Source: Herminiimonas sp.
GTDB taxonomy: Bacteria > Pseudomonadota > Gammaproteobacteria > Burkholderiales > Burkholderiaceae
Assembly (NCBI GenBank): GCA_014377155.1
Contig: JACMQD010000167.1
Location: forward strand, 1 to 7,110
Direction of reading: 5' to 3'
Length of the DNA: 7,110 bases
The position numbers and the translations under genes were made by a program. The notes beneath the pieces are model-generated. The model saw only the letters and a list, made by a program, of their open reading frames with translations. It ran no database searches and was not told where the DNA came from. Positions 1 to 4,882 of the stretch are shown piece after piece; position 1 is the stretch's first letter; every line of letters starts with the position of its first letter.

Positions 1-429
1 CACCAGTACCCGTCGCTTCATGCCGCCCGACAGCGAACGCATGTTGACATCGGCCTTGTTGGTCAAATCGAGGTGATGCATTACTTCGTCGATCCACGCA
101 TCGTTTTTTTTGAGACCGAAGTAGCCTGACTGCATGCGCAAAGTTTCGCGCACCGAAAAAAACGGATCGAACACCAGTTCCTGGGGCACGACGCCAAGCC
201 GCTTTCTTGCTTCGCGGTAATCGCTGACGACGTCATACCCATGGATCGACACCGAGCCAGCATCGGCCCGGATCAGGCCAGCGATGATGGAGATGAGCGT
301 TGTCTTGCCAGCACCATTGGGGCCGAGCAATCCGAAGAATTCGCCCTGCTCGATGGTGAGCGAGATGCCGTCAAGCGCCTTCAGCGACTTGTAGCATTTT
401 TCGACATTGGTAATCTGGATGGCAGCCAT
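1..429 (-). CDS. ABC transporter ATP-binding protein, YadG-like (ABC-2 exporter type), C-terminus cut off by window edge
   Basis: This is the N-terminal 143 codons of an ABC ATPase; the frame stays open to base 1, so the Walker B motif, D-loop and H-loop lie outside the window. From the ATG at 429 the protein starts MAAIQITNVEKCYK. Walker A is GPNGAGKTT at residues 36-44, a Q-loop follows within VVPQELVFDPF, and the signature LSGGMKRR sits at residues 133-140. The LSGGMKRR signature and the GYDVV...KRLGVVPQE stretch resemble E. coli YadG, the ATPase partner of the YadH ABC-2 permease. In related betaproteobacteria an ATPase/permease pair commonly follows mlaB, so a permease gene is expected just beyond base 1 (inference). 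The substrate is unknown. The gene lies 139 bp after mlaB and may have its own promoter. The Shine-Dalgarno before the ATG is weak (GAG about 7 bases upstream). The ABC ATPase identity is certain; the YadG subfamily is probable. Confidence 0.9.
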   Translation of the reverse strand, partial: MAAIQITNVEKCYKSLKALDGISLTIEQGEFFGLLGPNGAGKTTLISIIAGLIRADAGSVSIHGYDVVSDYREARKRLGVVPQELVFDPFFSVRETLRMQSGYFGLKKNDAWIDEVMHHLDLTNKADVNMRSLSGGMKRRVLV

Positions 430-472
430 GGTGGCTCGGACGCACTTTACGGAAAAATTAGCCGCGTTTGTC

Positions 473-488
473 GACAGGAGTCCCTGTC
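473..488 (-). repeat. Small inverted repeat in the leader of the YadG-like gene
   Basis: This is a perfect 6-bp stem (GACAGG/CCTGTC) with a 4-base loop. It lies 44 bases upstream of the ATG of the YadG-like ATPase, in the 139-bp gap after mlaB. It would fold in the mRNA leader or could be a short operator-like site. No T-tract follows, so it is not a terminator. Its function is unknown. Confidence 0.45.
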
Positions 489-500
489 AGGCGGCGGAAA

Positions 501-517
501 ACCCCTGATTATAGGGG
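501..517 (-). promoter_or_regulatory. Candidate promoter -10 (perfect TATAAT) embedded in a small hairpin, upstream of the YadG-like gene
   Basis: On the minus strand, TATAAT occupies 513-508, the loop side of a 5-bp inverted repeat (CCCCT 517-513, AGGGG 506-502) that is followed by TTTT. The element could be a sigma-70 -10 box giving a leader of about 70 bases before the ATG at 429. No good TTGACA-like -35 appears at 16-18 bases spacing, which is the main weakness. Alternatively, the hairpin plus T4 could be a feeble terminator after mlaB. I favour the promoter reading slightly; neither is proven. Confidence 0.35.
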
Positions 518-568
518 AATTCGGTTGAGGCGATTAAATATTGGATTTGAAGCGGAACGTGCGAAAGA

Positions 569-865
569 TCAGTGATGCGGCAAGTCAGTGCGGGGTGTGG
601 TTGCTGCGTTAAACGGCAGCAACTCGGCAACACCATACAATGTGGCGAGACTTTGCAGGCTGACGGGTACATTGCTAAATACCAATTGCGTTTTTTGCCG
701 CACCGCTGCGCGTTGCCATGCCAGCAATGCAGCGACTGCAGAGGAATCCACTGCAGTCAATTCTGAAAAATCGAAGTCGGTTTCGCCCGACGCCACCGCA
801 CGCAAGCCGGCGTCGAGGACAGCCGAGACGTTGTTGACCGTCATGGTGAGCGTCGGGCGGAACAT
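569..865 (-). CDS. mlaB: MlaB, STAS-domain subunit of the MlaFEDB phospholipid transporter
   Basis: This 98-residue cytosolic protein fits the single STAS domain of MlaB (Ttg2E family). In E. coli, MlaB binds the ATPase MlaF and is needed for stable, active MlaFEDB. Visible hallmarks are the beta-strand/helix core DFDFSELTAVDSSAVAALLAW at residues 30-50. VDSS (39-42) lies at the helix N-terminus, where STAS proteins carry a Ser/Thr (Thr52 in E. coli MlaB). The sequence is too short and too divergent from anti-sigma-factor antagonists to suggest a separate regulator, and its position directly after mlaC supports mlaB. The start at 865 is chosen because MFRP resembles the usual MlaB N-terminus and it leaves only 13 bases after the mlaC stop. 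An in-frame ATG at 844 is the alternative. The ribosome-binding site is weak, so translation may be coupled to mlaC. Confidence 0.9.
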   Translation of the reverse strand: MFRPTLTMTVNNVSAVLDAGLRAVASGETDFDFSELTAVDSSAVAALLAWQRAAVRQKTQLVFSNVPVSLQSLATLYGVAELLPFNAATTPRTDLPHH

Positions 866-878
866 GATGCGCAGCTAC

Positions 879-1523
879 TTACGATTTGGACGTTTTGGCG
901 GCACTTGCACCGAGCTTCTGGTTCTTGTCGGCGAGGGTCTTGATCAGACCATCGATGCCGCCACGACCGATTTCGGTGGCAAAATTGCCCTTGTAGGTCT
1001 CGACCAGCCATGCGCCCAGGACGTTGACATCATAGATTTTCCAACCTGATGGCAATTTTTCGAGTCGATAGTTGAGCTGAATCGGCTCGCCGCCACGTGC
1101 CTGCACGACCTGGGAACGCACTTCGACTTCGGTGTCGGTCGGCTCAGTACGCATCGGTTTGAATTCGACGCGCTGATCCTTGACCTGAGCGATCGCGCCC
1201 GAGTAGGTATAGACGAGCAAACTACGGAATTCATTAGTCAACAGCTTTTGCTGTTCCGGCGTTGCCTCGCGCCAAAAGCGGCCCGCTGCCAGTGCCGTCA
1301 TGCGCTGGAAATCGACATACGGAAGAATTTTGGTTTCGACCAGATCAAGAACGCGTTTCTGGTTGCCGCCCTGTATTTCCTTGTCTGCCCTGGCAATGTC
1401 GAGAACTTCCTGGCTGATGCGTTTGACCAGCGCGTCGGGTGCTTCCTGCGCCATAGCGGTACTGGCGAACGCAAACGTTGCAACCGTGAGCAGAGTGGCG
1501 ATGAGTTTATTGAAGATTTTCAT
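879..1523 (-). CDS. mlaC: MlaC, periplasmic phospholipid-binding shuttle (Tol_Tol_Ttg2 family)
   Basis: MlaC carries phospholipids through the periplasm between the outer-membrane MlaA complex and the inner-membrane MlaFEDB complex. The protein has 214 residues, the usual family length. A classic Sec signal peptide is visible: a Lys-containing start (MKIFNK), a hydrophobic core at about 7-22, and a signal peptidase I site AMA|QE after residue 25. The mature part carries family-typical segments: a long N-terminal helical region (DALVKRISQEVLDIA), the motif ILPYVDFQRMTALAAGRFWREATPEQQ, and the C-terminal GWKIYDVNVLGAWLVETYKGNFATEI. These line the lipid-binding cavity in known MlaC structures. 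The start is supported by AGGA 4 bases before the ATG. The gene sits 112 bp after mlaA and 13 bp before mlaB. Confidence 0.96.
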   Translation of the reverse strand: MKIFNKLIATLLTVATFAFASTAMAQEAPDALVKRISQEVLDIARADKEIQGGNQKRVLDLVETKILPYVDFQRMTALAAGRFWREATPEQQKLLTNEFRSLLVYTYSGAIAQVKDQRVEFKPMRTEPTDTEVEVRSQVVQARGGEPIQLNYRLEKLPSGWKIYDVNVLGAWLVETYKGNFATEIGRGGIDGLIKTLADKNQKLGASAAKTSKS

Positions 1524-1570
1524 ATTATCCTGTGGTGAGTAGTCATCCCAATGTAAAGGTCGATGACCAG

Positions 1571-1582
1571 ATCTTTAAAGAT
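1571..1582. repeat. 12-bp perfect palindrome in the mlaA-mlaC gap
   Basis: The sequence atctttaaagat is a perfect 12-bp palindrome about 48 bases upstream of the mlaC ATG. It is AT-rich against a GC-rich background. It could be an operator or a chance occurrence. I see no convincing -35/-10 pair around it, so no regulator can be named. Confidence 0.4.
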
Positions 1583-1607
1583 TGTTACTCTTGCTAACGT
1601 TTTTCAG

Positions 1608-1657
1608 AAAAAAACCGCCAAGGGCCACTGCCCGTTTATTGCGCGCCAAATGGCGCG
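1608..1657 (-). promoter_or_regulatory. Hairpin cluster plus T7 tract at the 3' end of mlaA (possible partial terminator or mRNA-stabilising element)
   Basis: In transcript order, a GC-only perfect 6-bp stem with a 4-base loop (CGCGCC ATTT GGCGCG, 1657-1642) covers the last mlaA codons. It is followed by the stop codon, a 4-bp GGGC/GCCC stem (1633-1622) and then seven T residues (1614-1608). The T-tract is 7 bases from the nearest stem, so this is not a canonical rho-independent terminator. It may reduce read-through to mlaC or protect the upstream mRNA. The structure is seen directly; the function is inferred. Confidence 0.35.
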
Positions 1658-2517
1658 TCATAAGTTGCAAGACTCGCCGATTCGACCACTGGCGATAAAT
1701 CCAGTTCCGTTTGCTGGCTGCGCACGACCGACAACATAGCCGTCTCGGCATCATTGCTGCTCGACTTGTCGCTCGGCGGCGTTACCGGTGCCGTGTCGGC
1801 GGGCGCGTTGTTCTCGGGCTTTTCGTCGTTGCTCCAGCTATCGGATTGCTTTTCCCGGATCTTGCCTTCGCGTCGCTGCAAGTAAGCATCGCGCACGAAT
1901 TCGTAGCGGTCGAGCGCAGCCGCTTCGATCAGATCGGACGCATCGAGCACCGACGCGCGCAGGTCAACTACCCTTACCACTGTGCCGACCACGCGCACGG
2001 AGACCGGGTCCTTGTAACTCCAGAGATCGCCGGCAAAATCGACGGGCAACGCCAGCGTATCGCGAATCGTGGACGAACCCAGCAACGGCAGCACCACATA
2101 AGGACCGGCACGGACGCCCCAATTACCGAGCGTCTGCCCGAAATCTTCCTTGTGTTTGGTCAAACCCGCTTCGGAACCGATATCAAGCAGACCGCCCAGA
2201 CCGAACGTACTGTTGAGCGCCACGCGCATGACGTCGGACAAGCCATTGGCAAACTTCCCTTGCAGCATGTTGTTGACCGCGGTCCACACATCACCGATAT
2301 TGCCGAAGAAGTTGCCCACACCGACCTGCACGAAAGATGGCAAAACAGTCTTGTACACTTGCGCCGCCGGCTTCAACGCGGCCTGATCAATCGCATCGTT
2401 AAAACGGAACATGCTGCGATTGAATCCCTCCAGCGGATCTTTCGGATTCTTGGTGGCGGCGCAACCGGTCAGTGACAACATCAGTGCCAATACGGCGGCT
2501 CTTGCGATGGTATTCAT
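1636..2517 (-). CDS. mlaA: MlaA (VacJ), outer-membrane lipoprotein of the Mla phospholipid pathway, with a long C-terminal tail
   Basis: MlaA sits in the inner leaflet of the outer membrane as a ring-like lipoprotein. It removes mislocalised phospholipid from the outer leaflet and passes it to MlaC. The 293-residue protein opens with a lipoprotein signal peptide ending in the lipobox LTGC (residues 16-19), so Cys19 is the lipidation site. The MlaA core runs from about residue 27 to 220: DPLEGFNRSMFRFND, VGNFFGNIGDVWTAVNNMLQG, FGQTLGNWGVRAGPYVVLPLLG and the C-terminal RYEFVRDAYLQRR are typical VacJ stretches. From about 220 to 293 there is a hydrophilic tail rich in Ser, Asp, Glu, Pro and Ala; E. 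coli MlaA ends at 251 residues. The gene overlaps the mlaD stop by 4 bp (ATGA), and the purine-rich 3' end of mlaD supplies its ribosome-binding site (AGGAAG, 7 bases before the ATG). In E. coli this gene is elsewhere; here it is within the cluster. Confidence 0.96.
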   Translation of the reverse strand: MNTIARAAVLALMLSLTGCAATKNPKDPLEGFNRSMFRFNDAIDQAALKPAAQVYKTVLPSFVQVGVGNFFGNIGDVWTAVNNMLQGKFANGLSDVMRVALNSTFGLGGLLDIGSEAGLTKHKEDFGQTLGNWGVRAGPYVVLPLLGSSTIRDTLALPVDFAGDLWSYKDPVSVRVVGTVVRVVDLRASVLDASDLIEAAALDRYEFVRDAYLQRREGKIREKQSDSWSNDEKPENNAPADTAPVTPPSDKSSSNDAETAMLSVVRSQQTELDLSPVVESASLATYDAPFGAQ

Positions 2518-2987
2518 TTTTTTTCTTCCTTTCCCTCGGCTGCCTTGCTAAACAGAAACTGACTGATCAGGTTCTCCAGCACGACTGCCGATTGTGTCAT
2601 TTTGATCTGGTCGCCCGCCGCCAGATTATTCGTGTCGCCACCGGGTTCGAGACCGATGTATTGCTCGCCCAACAGTCCCGACGTGAGGATCTTGGCGGAG
2701 GTATCCTTGGGAAATTTGTATTTGACTTCGAGGTCAAGTGTCACATAAGCTTGATACGTCTTGTCGTTGAAGCGAATGTCGGCGACCCGGCCAACTACGA
2801 CACCAGCGCTTTTGACCGGGGCACGCGGTTTGAGACCGCCGATATTGTCGAACCGGGTGATAACCGCATAAGTCTTGTCAAACGACAGCGAACTCATGTT
2901 GCCGGCTTTCATCGCCAGAAAAAACAATGCCGCTGCGCCGAGCAGCACGAACAGGCCAACCCATAAGTCTAACGATTTTCGTTGCAT
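2514..2987 (-). CDS. mlaD: MlaD, MCE-domain substrate-binding subunit of the MlaFEDB phospholipid transporter
   Basis: MlaD is anchored in the inner membrane and forms a hexameric MCE ring in the periplasm, through which lipid passes between MlaE and MlaC. The protein is 157 residues with the start used here. One N-terminal transmembrane helix (about residues 7-26, DLWVGLFVLLGAAALFFLA) is followed by the MCE domain (about 37-117), including VKSAGVVVGRVADI and the family hallmark GLLGEQYIGLEPGG (104-117). The tail LENLISQFLF (137-146) matches the hydrophobic helix that forms the central pore in E. coli MlaD. The ATG at 2987 is preferred over an upstream in-frame ATG at 3038. MQRKSLDLWVGLF is the usual MlaD N-terminus, and TGAGG (3000-2996) lies 8 bases before it. 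The extra 17 residues of the longer version look like leader sequence and contain a hairpin. The stop overlaps the mlaA start. Confidence 0.95.
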   Translation of the reverse strand: MQRKSLDLWVGLFVLLGAAALFFLAMKAGNMSSLSFDKTYAVITRFDNIGGLKPRAPVKSAGVVVGRVADIRFNDKTYQAYVTLDLEVKYKFPKDTSAKILTSGLLGEQYIGLEPGGDTNNLAAGDQIKMTQSAVVLENLISQFLFSKAAEGKEEKK

Positions 2988-2995
2988 GTTCGGAA

Positions 2996-3000
2996 CCTCA
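2996..3000 (-). promoter_or_regulatory. Shine-Dalgarno of mlaD that decides the start
   Basis: TGAGG on the minus strand lies 8 bases upstream of the ATG at 2987. It supports that start over the in-frame ATG at 3038, which has no comparable site. It lies only 6 bases after the hairpin at 3027-3007, so folding could influence access to it. Confidence 0.7.
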
Positions 3001-3006
3001 AATAAA

Positions 3007-3027
3007 GCAGATGATGTTTTCATCTGC
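3007..3027 (-). repeat. 7-bp-stem hairpin just upstream of the mlaD ribosome-binding site
   Basis: GCAGATG (3027-3021) and CATCTGC (3013-3007) form a perfect 7-bp stem with a 7-base loop. TTTATT follows and then the TGAGG Shine-Dalgarno. It could act as a 5' stabiliser for a processed mlaD message, as a weak terminator, or as a regulator of translation. The T-run is interrupted, so efficient termination is unlikely. Confidence 0.55.
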
Positions 3028-3109
3028 CAGTGTCGCATTTTAGGGGACTAATCGGACTTACGTACGCGCTCTTCACGCATCAGGCTCATCCGGTATGAAA
3101 ATTATTATT

Positions 3110-3132
3110 GCGGCGCACGATTATGGCGCCGC
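3110..3132 (-). repeat. 7-bp-stem hairpin after the mlaE stop
   Basis: GCGGCGC (3132-3126) and GCGCCGC (3116-3110) form a perfect GC-only 7-bp stem with a 9-base loop. It starts 8 bases after the mlaE stop codon. What follows is AATAATAATTTT rather than a clean T-tract, so it is at best a leaky terminator. A 3' stabiliser of the mlaFE part of the transcript is equally possible. Confidence 0.55.
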
Positions 3133-3140
3133 TTGTCGTA

Positions 3141-3920
3141 TTAATTGAACATAAGGGCCGTCAGCAGAAAATCGAGCCACAGCACAGTGAGTGAGCCGAT
3201 CACGACTGTGCGCGTGGTAGCGCGCGAGACACCCTCTGGCGTCGGCTGCGCTTCGTACCCCTGAAACAAGGCGATGAAGGTAACTGCAAAGCCGAAAATC
3301 ACGCTCTTGAAGACACCGTTGGCGATGTCTTTCCAGACATCGACGCCTGCCTGCATCTGCGACCAGAAAGCGCCTTCATCGACGCCGATCAGTTTTACGC
3401 CGACGATATAGCCGCCGAAAATTCCCAATGCGCTGAAAATCGCGGCCAATACCGGCATCGCGATCACCCCGGCCCAGAAACGCGGCGCCACGATGCGCTG
3501 CATCGGGTTGACCGCCATCATCTCCATTGCGGACAATTGTTCTCCAGCCTTCATCAAGCCGATTTCCGCCGTCAGTGACGTACCGGCGCGCCCGGCAAAC
3601 AACAGCGCCGTGACTACCGGTCCCAGTTCGCGCGTCAGCGACAAGGCCACCAGCAAACCCAGCGCTTGTTCCGAACCGTACTTGTTGAGCGTGTAATATC
3701 CCTGAAGGCCCAATACGAATCCGACGAACAAGCCGGATACGCCAATAATCACCAGCGAATAATTGCCGATGAAATGGATTTGATCGGTGATCAGCCGCGG
3801 ACGCTTCCACAACCCGCCCGAGGTCCACAGGATCTCCAGCAAAGTACGCACCGCAAAGCCCAGGTTACGCAATAATTCGCGCACGCTGCGGCCGATCGAC
3901 ACCAGAAAATCGGTCGTCAT
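3141..3920 (-). CDS. mlaE: MlaE, permease subunit of the MlaFEDB phospholipid transporter
   Basis: MlaE is the inner-membrane permease; a dimer binds phospholipid between MlaF below and the MlaD ring above. The protein is 259 residues, the normal family length. It has an amphipathic N-terminal segment (about 1-40) and hydrophobic segments at roughly 52-76, 86-108, 150-178, 202-222 and 238-257. The conserved LTRELGPVVTALLFAGRAG (95-113) and the coupling region EQLSAMEMMAVNPMQRIVAPR (127-147) are diagnostic of MlaE/Ttg2B permeases. The start overlaps the mlaF stop by 4 bp (ATGA), and GGAG lies 7 bases upstream of it, inside the end of mlaF. Co-translation of ATPase and permease is therefore likely. 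A 153-bp gap with two hairpins separates it from mlaD. Confidence 0.96.
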   Translation of the reverse strand: MTTDFLVSIGRSVRELLRNLGFAVRTLLEILWTSGGLWKRPRLITDQIHFIGNYSLVIIGVSGLFVGFVLGLQGYYTLNKYGSEQALGLLVALSLTRELGPVVTALLFAGRAGTSLTAEIGLMKAGEQLSAMEMMAVNPMQRIVAPRFWAGVIAMPVLAAIFSALGIFGGYIVGVKLIGVDEGAFWSQMQAGVDVWKDIANGVFKSVIFGFAVTFIALFQGYEAQPTPEGVSRATTRTVVIGSLTVLWLDFLLTALMFN

Positions 3921-4747
3921 GGCTGCGCTCCGAGTCCCAGGTCGTCCGCAAGCGACTTGCCCGGCACATGGAACGGCACCGGCCCATCGGCTTCGGCACG
4001 CACGAACTGCCTGACATACGGATCGTCCGATGCGCGCATCTCGGCTGGCGTGCCATGGGCTACGATTTTGCCCTGCGATAGGAAGTACACGTAATCTGCA
4101 ATCAAAAACGATTCGTTGACATCGTGCGAGACAAGTATCGACGTCGATCCCAGCGCATCATTCAAAGTGCGAATCAGGTTGGCGGTGACACCCATCGAAA
4201 TCGGATCGAGCCCGGCGAACGGTTCGTCATACATGATCAGTTGCGGGTCGAGCGCGATCGCCCGCGCCAGCGCGACCCGGCGCGCCATGCCACCGGAAAT
4301 CTGCGCGGGCTTCTGGTACGCGGCGTTGCGCAGGCCGACCGCATGCAATTTCATCAGCACCAGATCGCGCAGCAGGGATTCAGGCAGCTTGGTGTGCTCG
4401 CGCAGCGGAAACGCGACATTTTCGAATACGGTCAGGTCGGTAAACAAGGCGCCGTGCTGGAACAGCATGCCCATCTGGCGCCGCACTGCGTACAGTGCCT
4501 TGATGCCAAGCGTTTGCACCATCTGGCCATCGACATTGACGGTGCCGGTCGCTGGCCGCAGTTGTCCGCCGATCAGGCGCAGGATGGTCGTCTTGCCGGA
4601 CCCGGAGCCGCCCATGACCGCAATCACTTTTCGGCGCGGGAAATCCATATCCAGTCCGGACAGGATGGGGCGGTCACCATAACTGAAGTGCAAGGCACGG
4701 ATTTCGACTAAATTAGGCACGGAAGGACGCGAACATGACAAAGGCAT
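3917..4747 (-). CDS. mlaF: MlaF, ATPase subunit of the MlaFEDB phospholipid transporter
   Basis: MlaF hydrolyses ATP in the cytosol to drive lipid movement through MlaE and MlaD. The 276-residue protein has all ABC ATPase motifs: Walker A GGSGSGKT (46-53), Q-loop Gln97 in MLFQHGALF, signature ISGGM (150-154, Ile replacing the usual Leu), Walker B LIMYDE (170-175), D-loop GLDP (179-182) and the H-loop His208. The C-terminal ADGPVPF (253-259) matches the MlaF tail that embraces the neighbouring MlaF in the E. coli complex and separates it from amino-acid importer ATPases. The start is uncertain. The ATG at 4747 has no clear ribosome-binding site, and the conserved sequence begins at PNLVEIR, so GTG at 4720 (residue 10) is an alternative. 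It is the first gene of the mla cluster, just downstream of the gltD terminator. Confidence 0.95.
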   Translation of the reverse strand: MPLSCSRPSVPNLVEIRALHFSYGDRPILSGLDMDFPRRKVIAVMGGSGSGKTTILRLIGGQLRPATGTVNVDGQMVQTLGIKALYAVRRQMGMLFQHGALFTDLTVFENVAFPLREHTKLPESLLRDLVLMKLHAVGLRNAAYQKPAQISGGMARRVALARAIALDPQLIMYDEPFAGLDPISMGVTANLIRTLNDALGSTSILVSHDVNESFLIADYVYFLSQGKIVAHGTPAEMRASDDPYVRQFVRAEADGPVPFHVPGKSLADDLGLGAQP

Positions 4748-4788
4748 GATTGTAGTGCAGAACTGGCAATCACTCTTCTGGCTGCGTA

Positions 4789-4817
4789 GATGACATCACA
4801 GATTATTGCCGAATAAT
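4789..4817. promoter_or_regulatory. Two short palindromes in the mlaF upstream region (candidate operator/promoter zone)
   Basis: Between the gltD terminator and mlaF lie gatgacatc (4789-4797, symmetric around one base) and a perfect 6-bp inverted repeat, attatt/aataat with a 4-base spacer (4802-4817). The mla promoter should lie in this 80-bp stretch because the terminator isolates mlaF from gltD. I see AT-rich -10-like hexamers (TATTAT near 4820, TACAAT just before the ATG), but none has a matching -35 at proper spacing. The site is inferred from position. Confidence 0.35.
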
Positions 4818-4828
4818 ACAAGAAAATG

Positions 4829-4867
4829 AAAAAAACCCGCCGGGTCAGCAGATCAGGCGGGCTTTTT
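4829..4867 (-). terminator. Rho-independent terminator after gltD
   Basis: In transcript order, CCCGCC (4861-4856), a 14-base loop and GGCGGG (4841-4836) form a 6-bp GC stem followed immediately by seven T residues (4835-4829). Five A residues before the stem extend it with A-U pairs across a one-base bulge. It begins 16 bases after the gltD stop. It closes the gltBD unit and sets mlaF apart as the start of a new transcript. The A-tract on the other side also makes it potentially bidirectional, though no plus-strand gene is seen to use it. Confidence 0.9.
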
Positions 4868-4882
4868 AAACAACATCGACGC

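Noticed and set aside
1711..2475. Open reading frame of 254 codons on the plus strand, antisense to mlaA
   Set aside because: It shadows mlaA; its composition is rich in Arg, His and Gln with no motif, as expected of a reverse-complement frame.
2988..3038. N-terminal extension of mlaD starting at the ATG at 3038
   Set aside because: The extra 17 residues precede the standard MlaD N-terminus, contain the hairpin sequence, and the inner ATG at 2987 has a clear TGAGG site.
3030..3060. TAAAAT as a possible -10 box for an internal mlaD promoter
   Set aside because: No -35-like hexamer is found at 16-18 bases upstream, and a single 5-of-6 match is expected by chance.
4116..4711. Two overlapping plus-strand frames of 188 and 195 codons opposite mlaF
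   Set aside because: Both are antisense to an intact ABC ATPase with every motif in place; two frames open in parallel point to compositional bias rather than a gene.
4829..4867. Reading the gltD terminator also as evidence for a convergent plus-strand gene
   Set aside because: The A-tract on the opposite side could make it bidirectional, but no credible plus-strand gene ends there.
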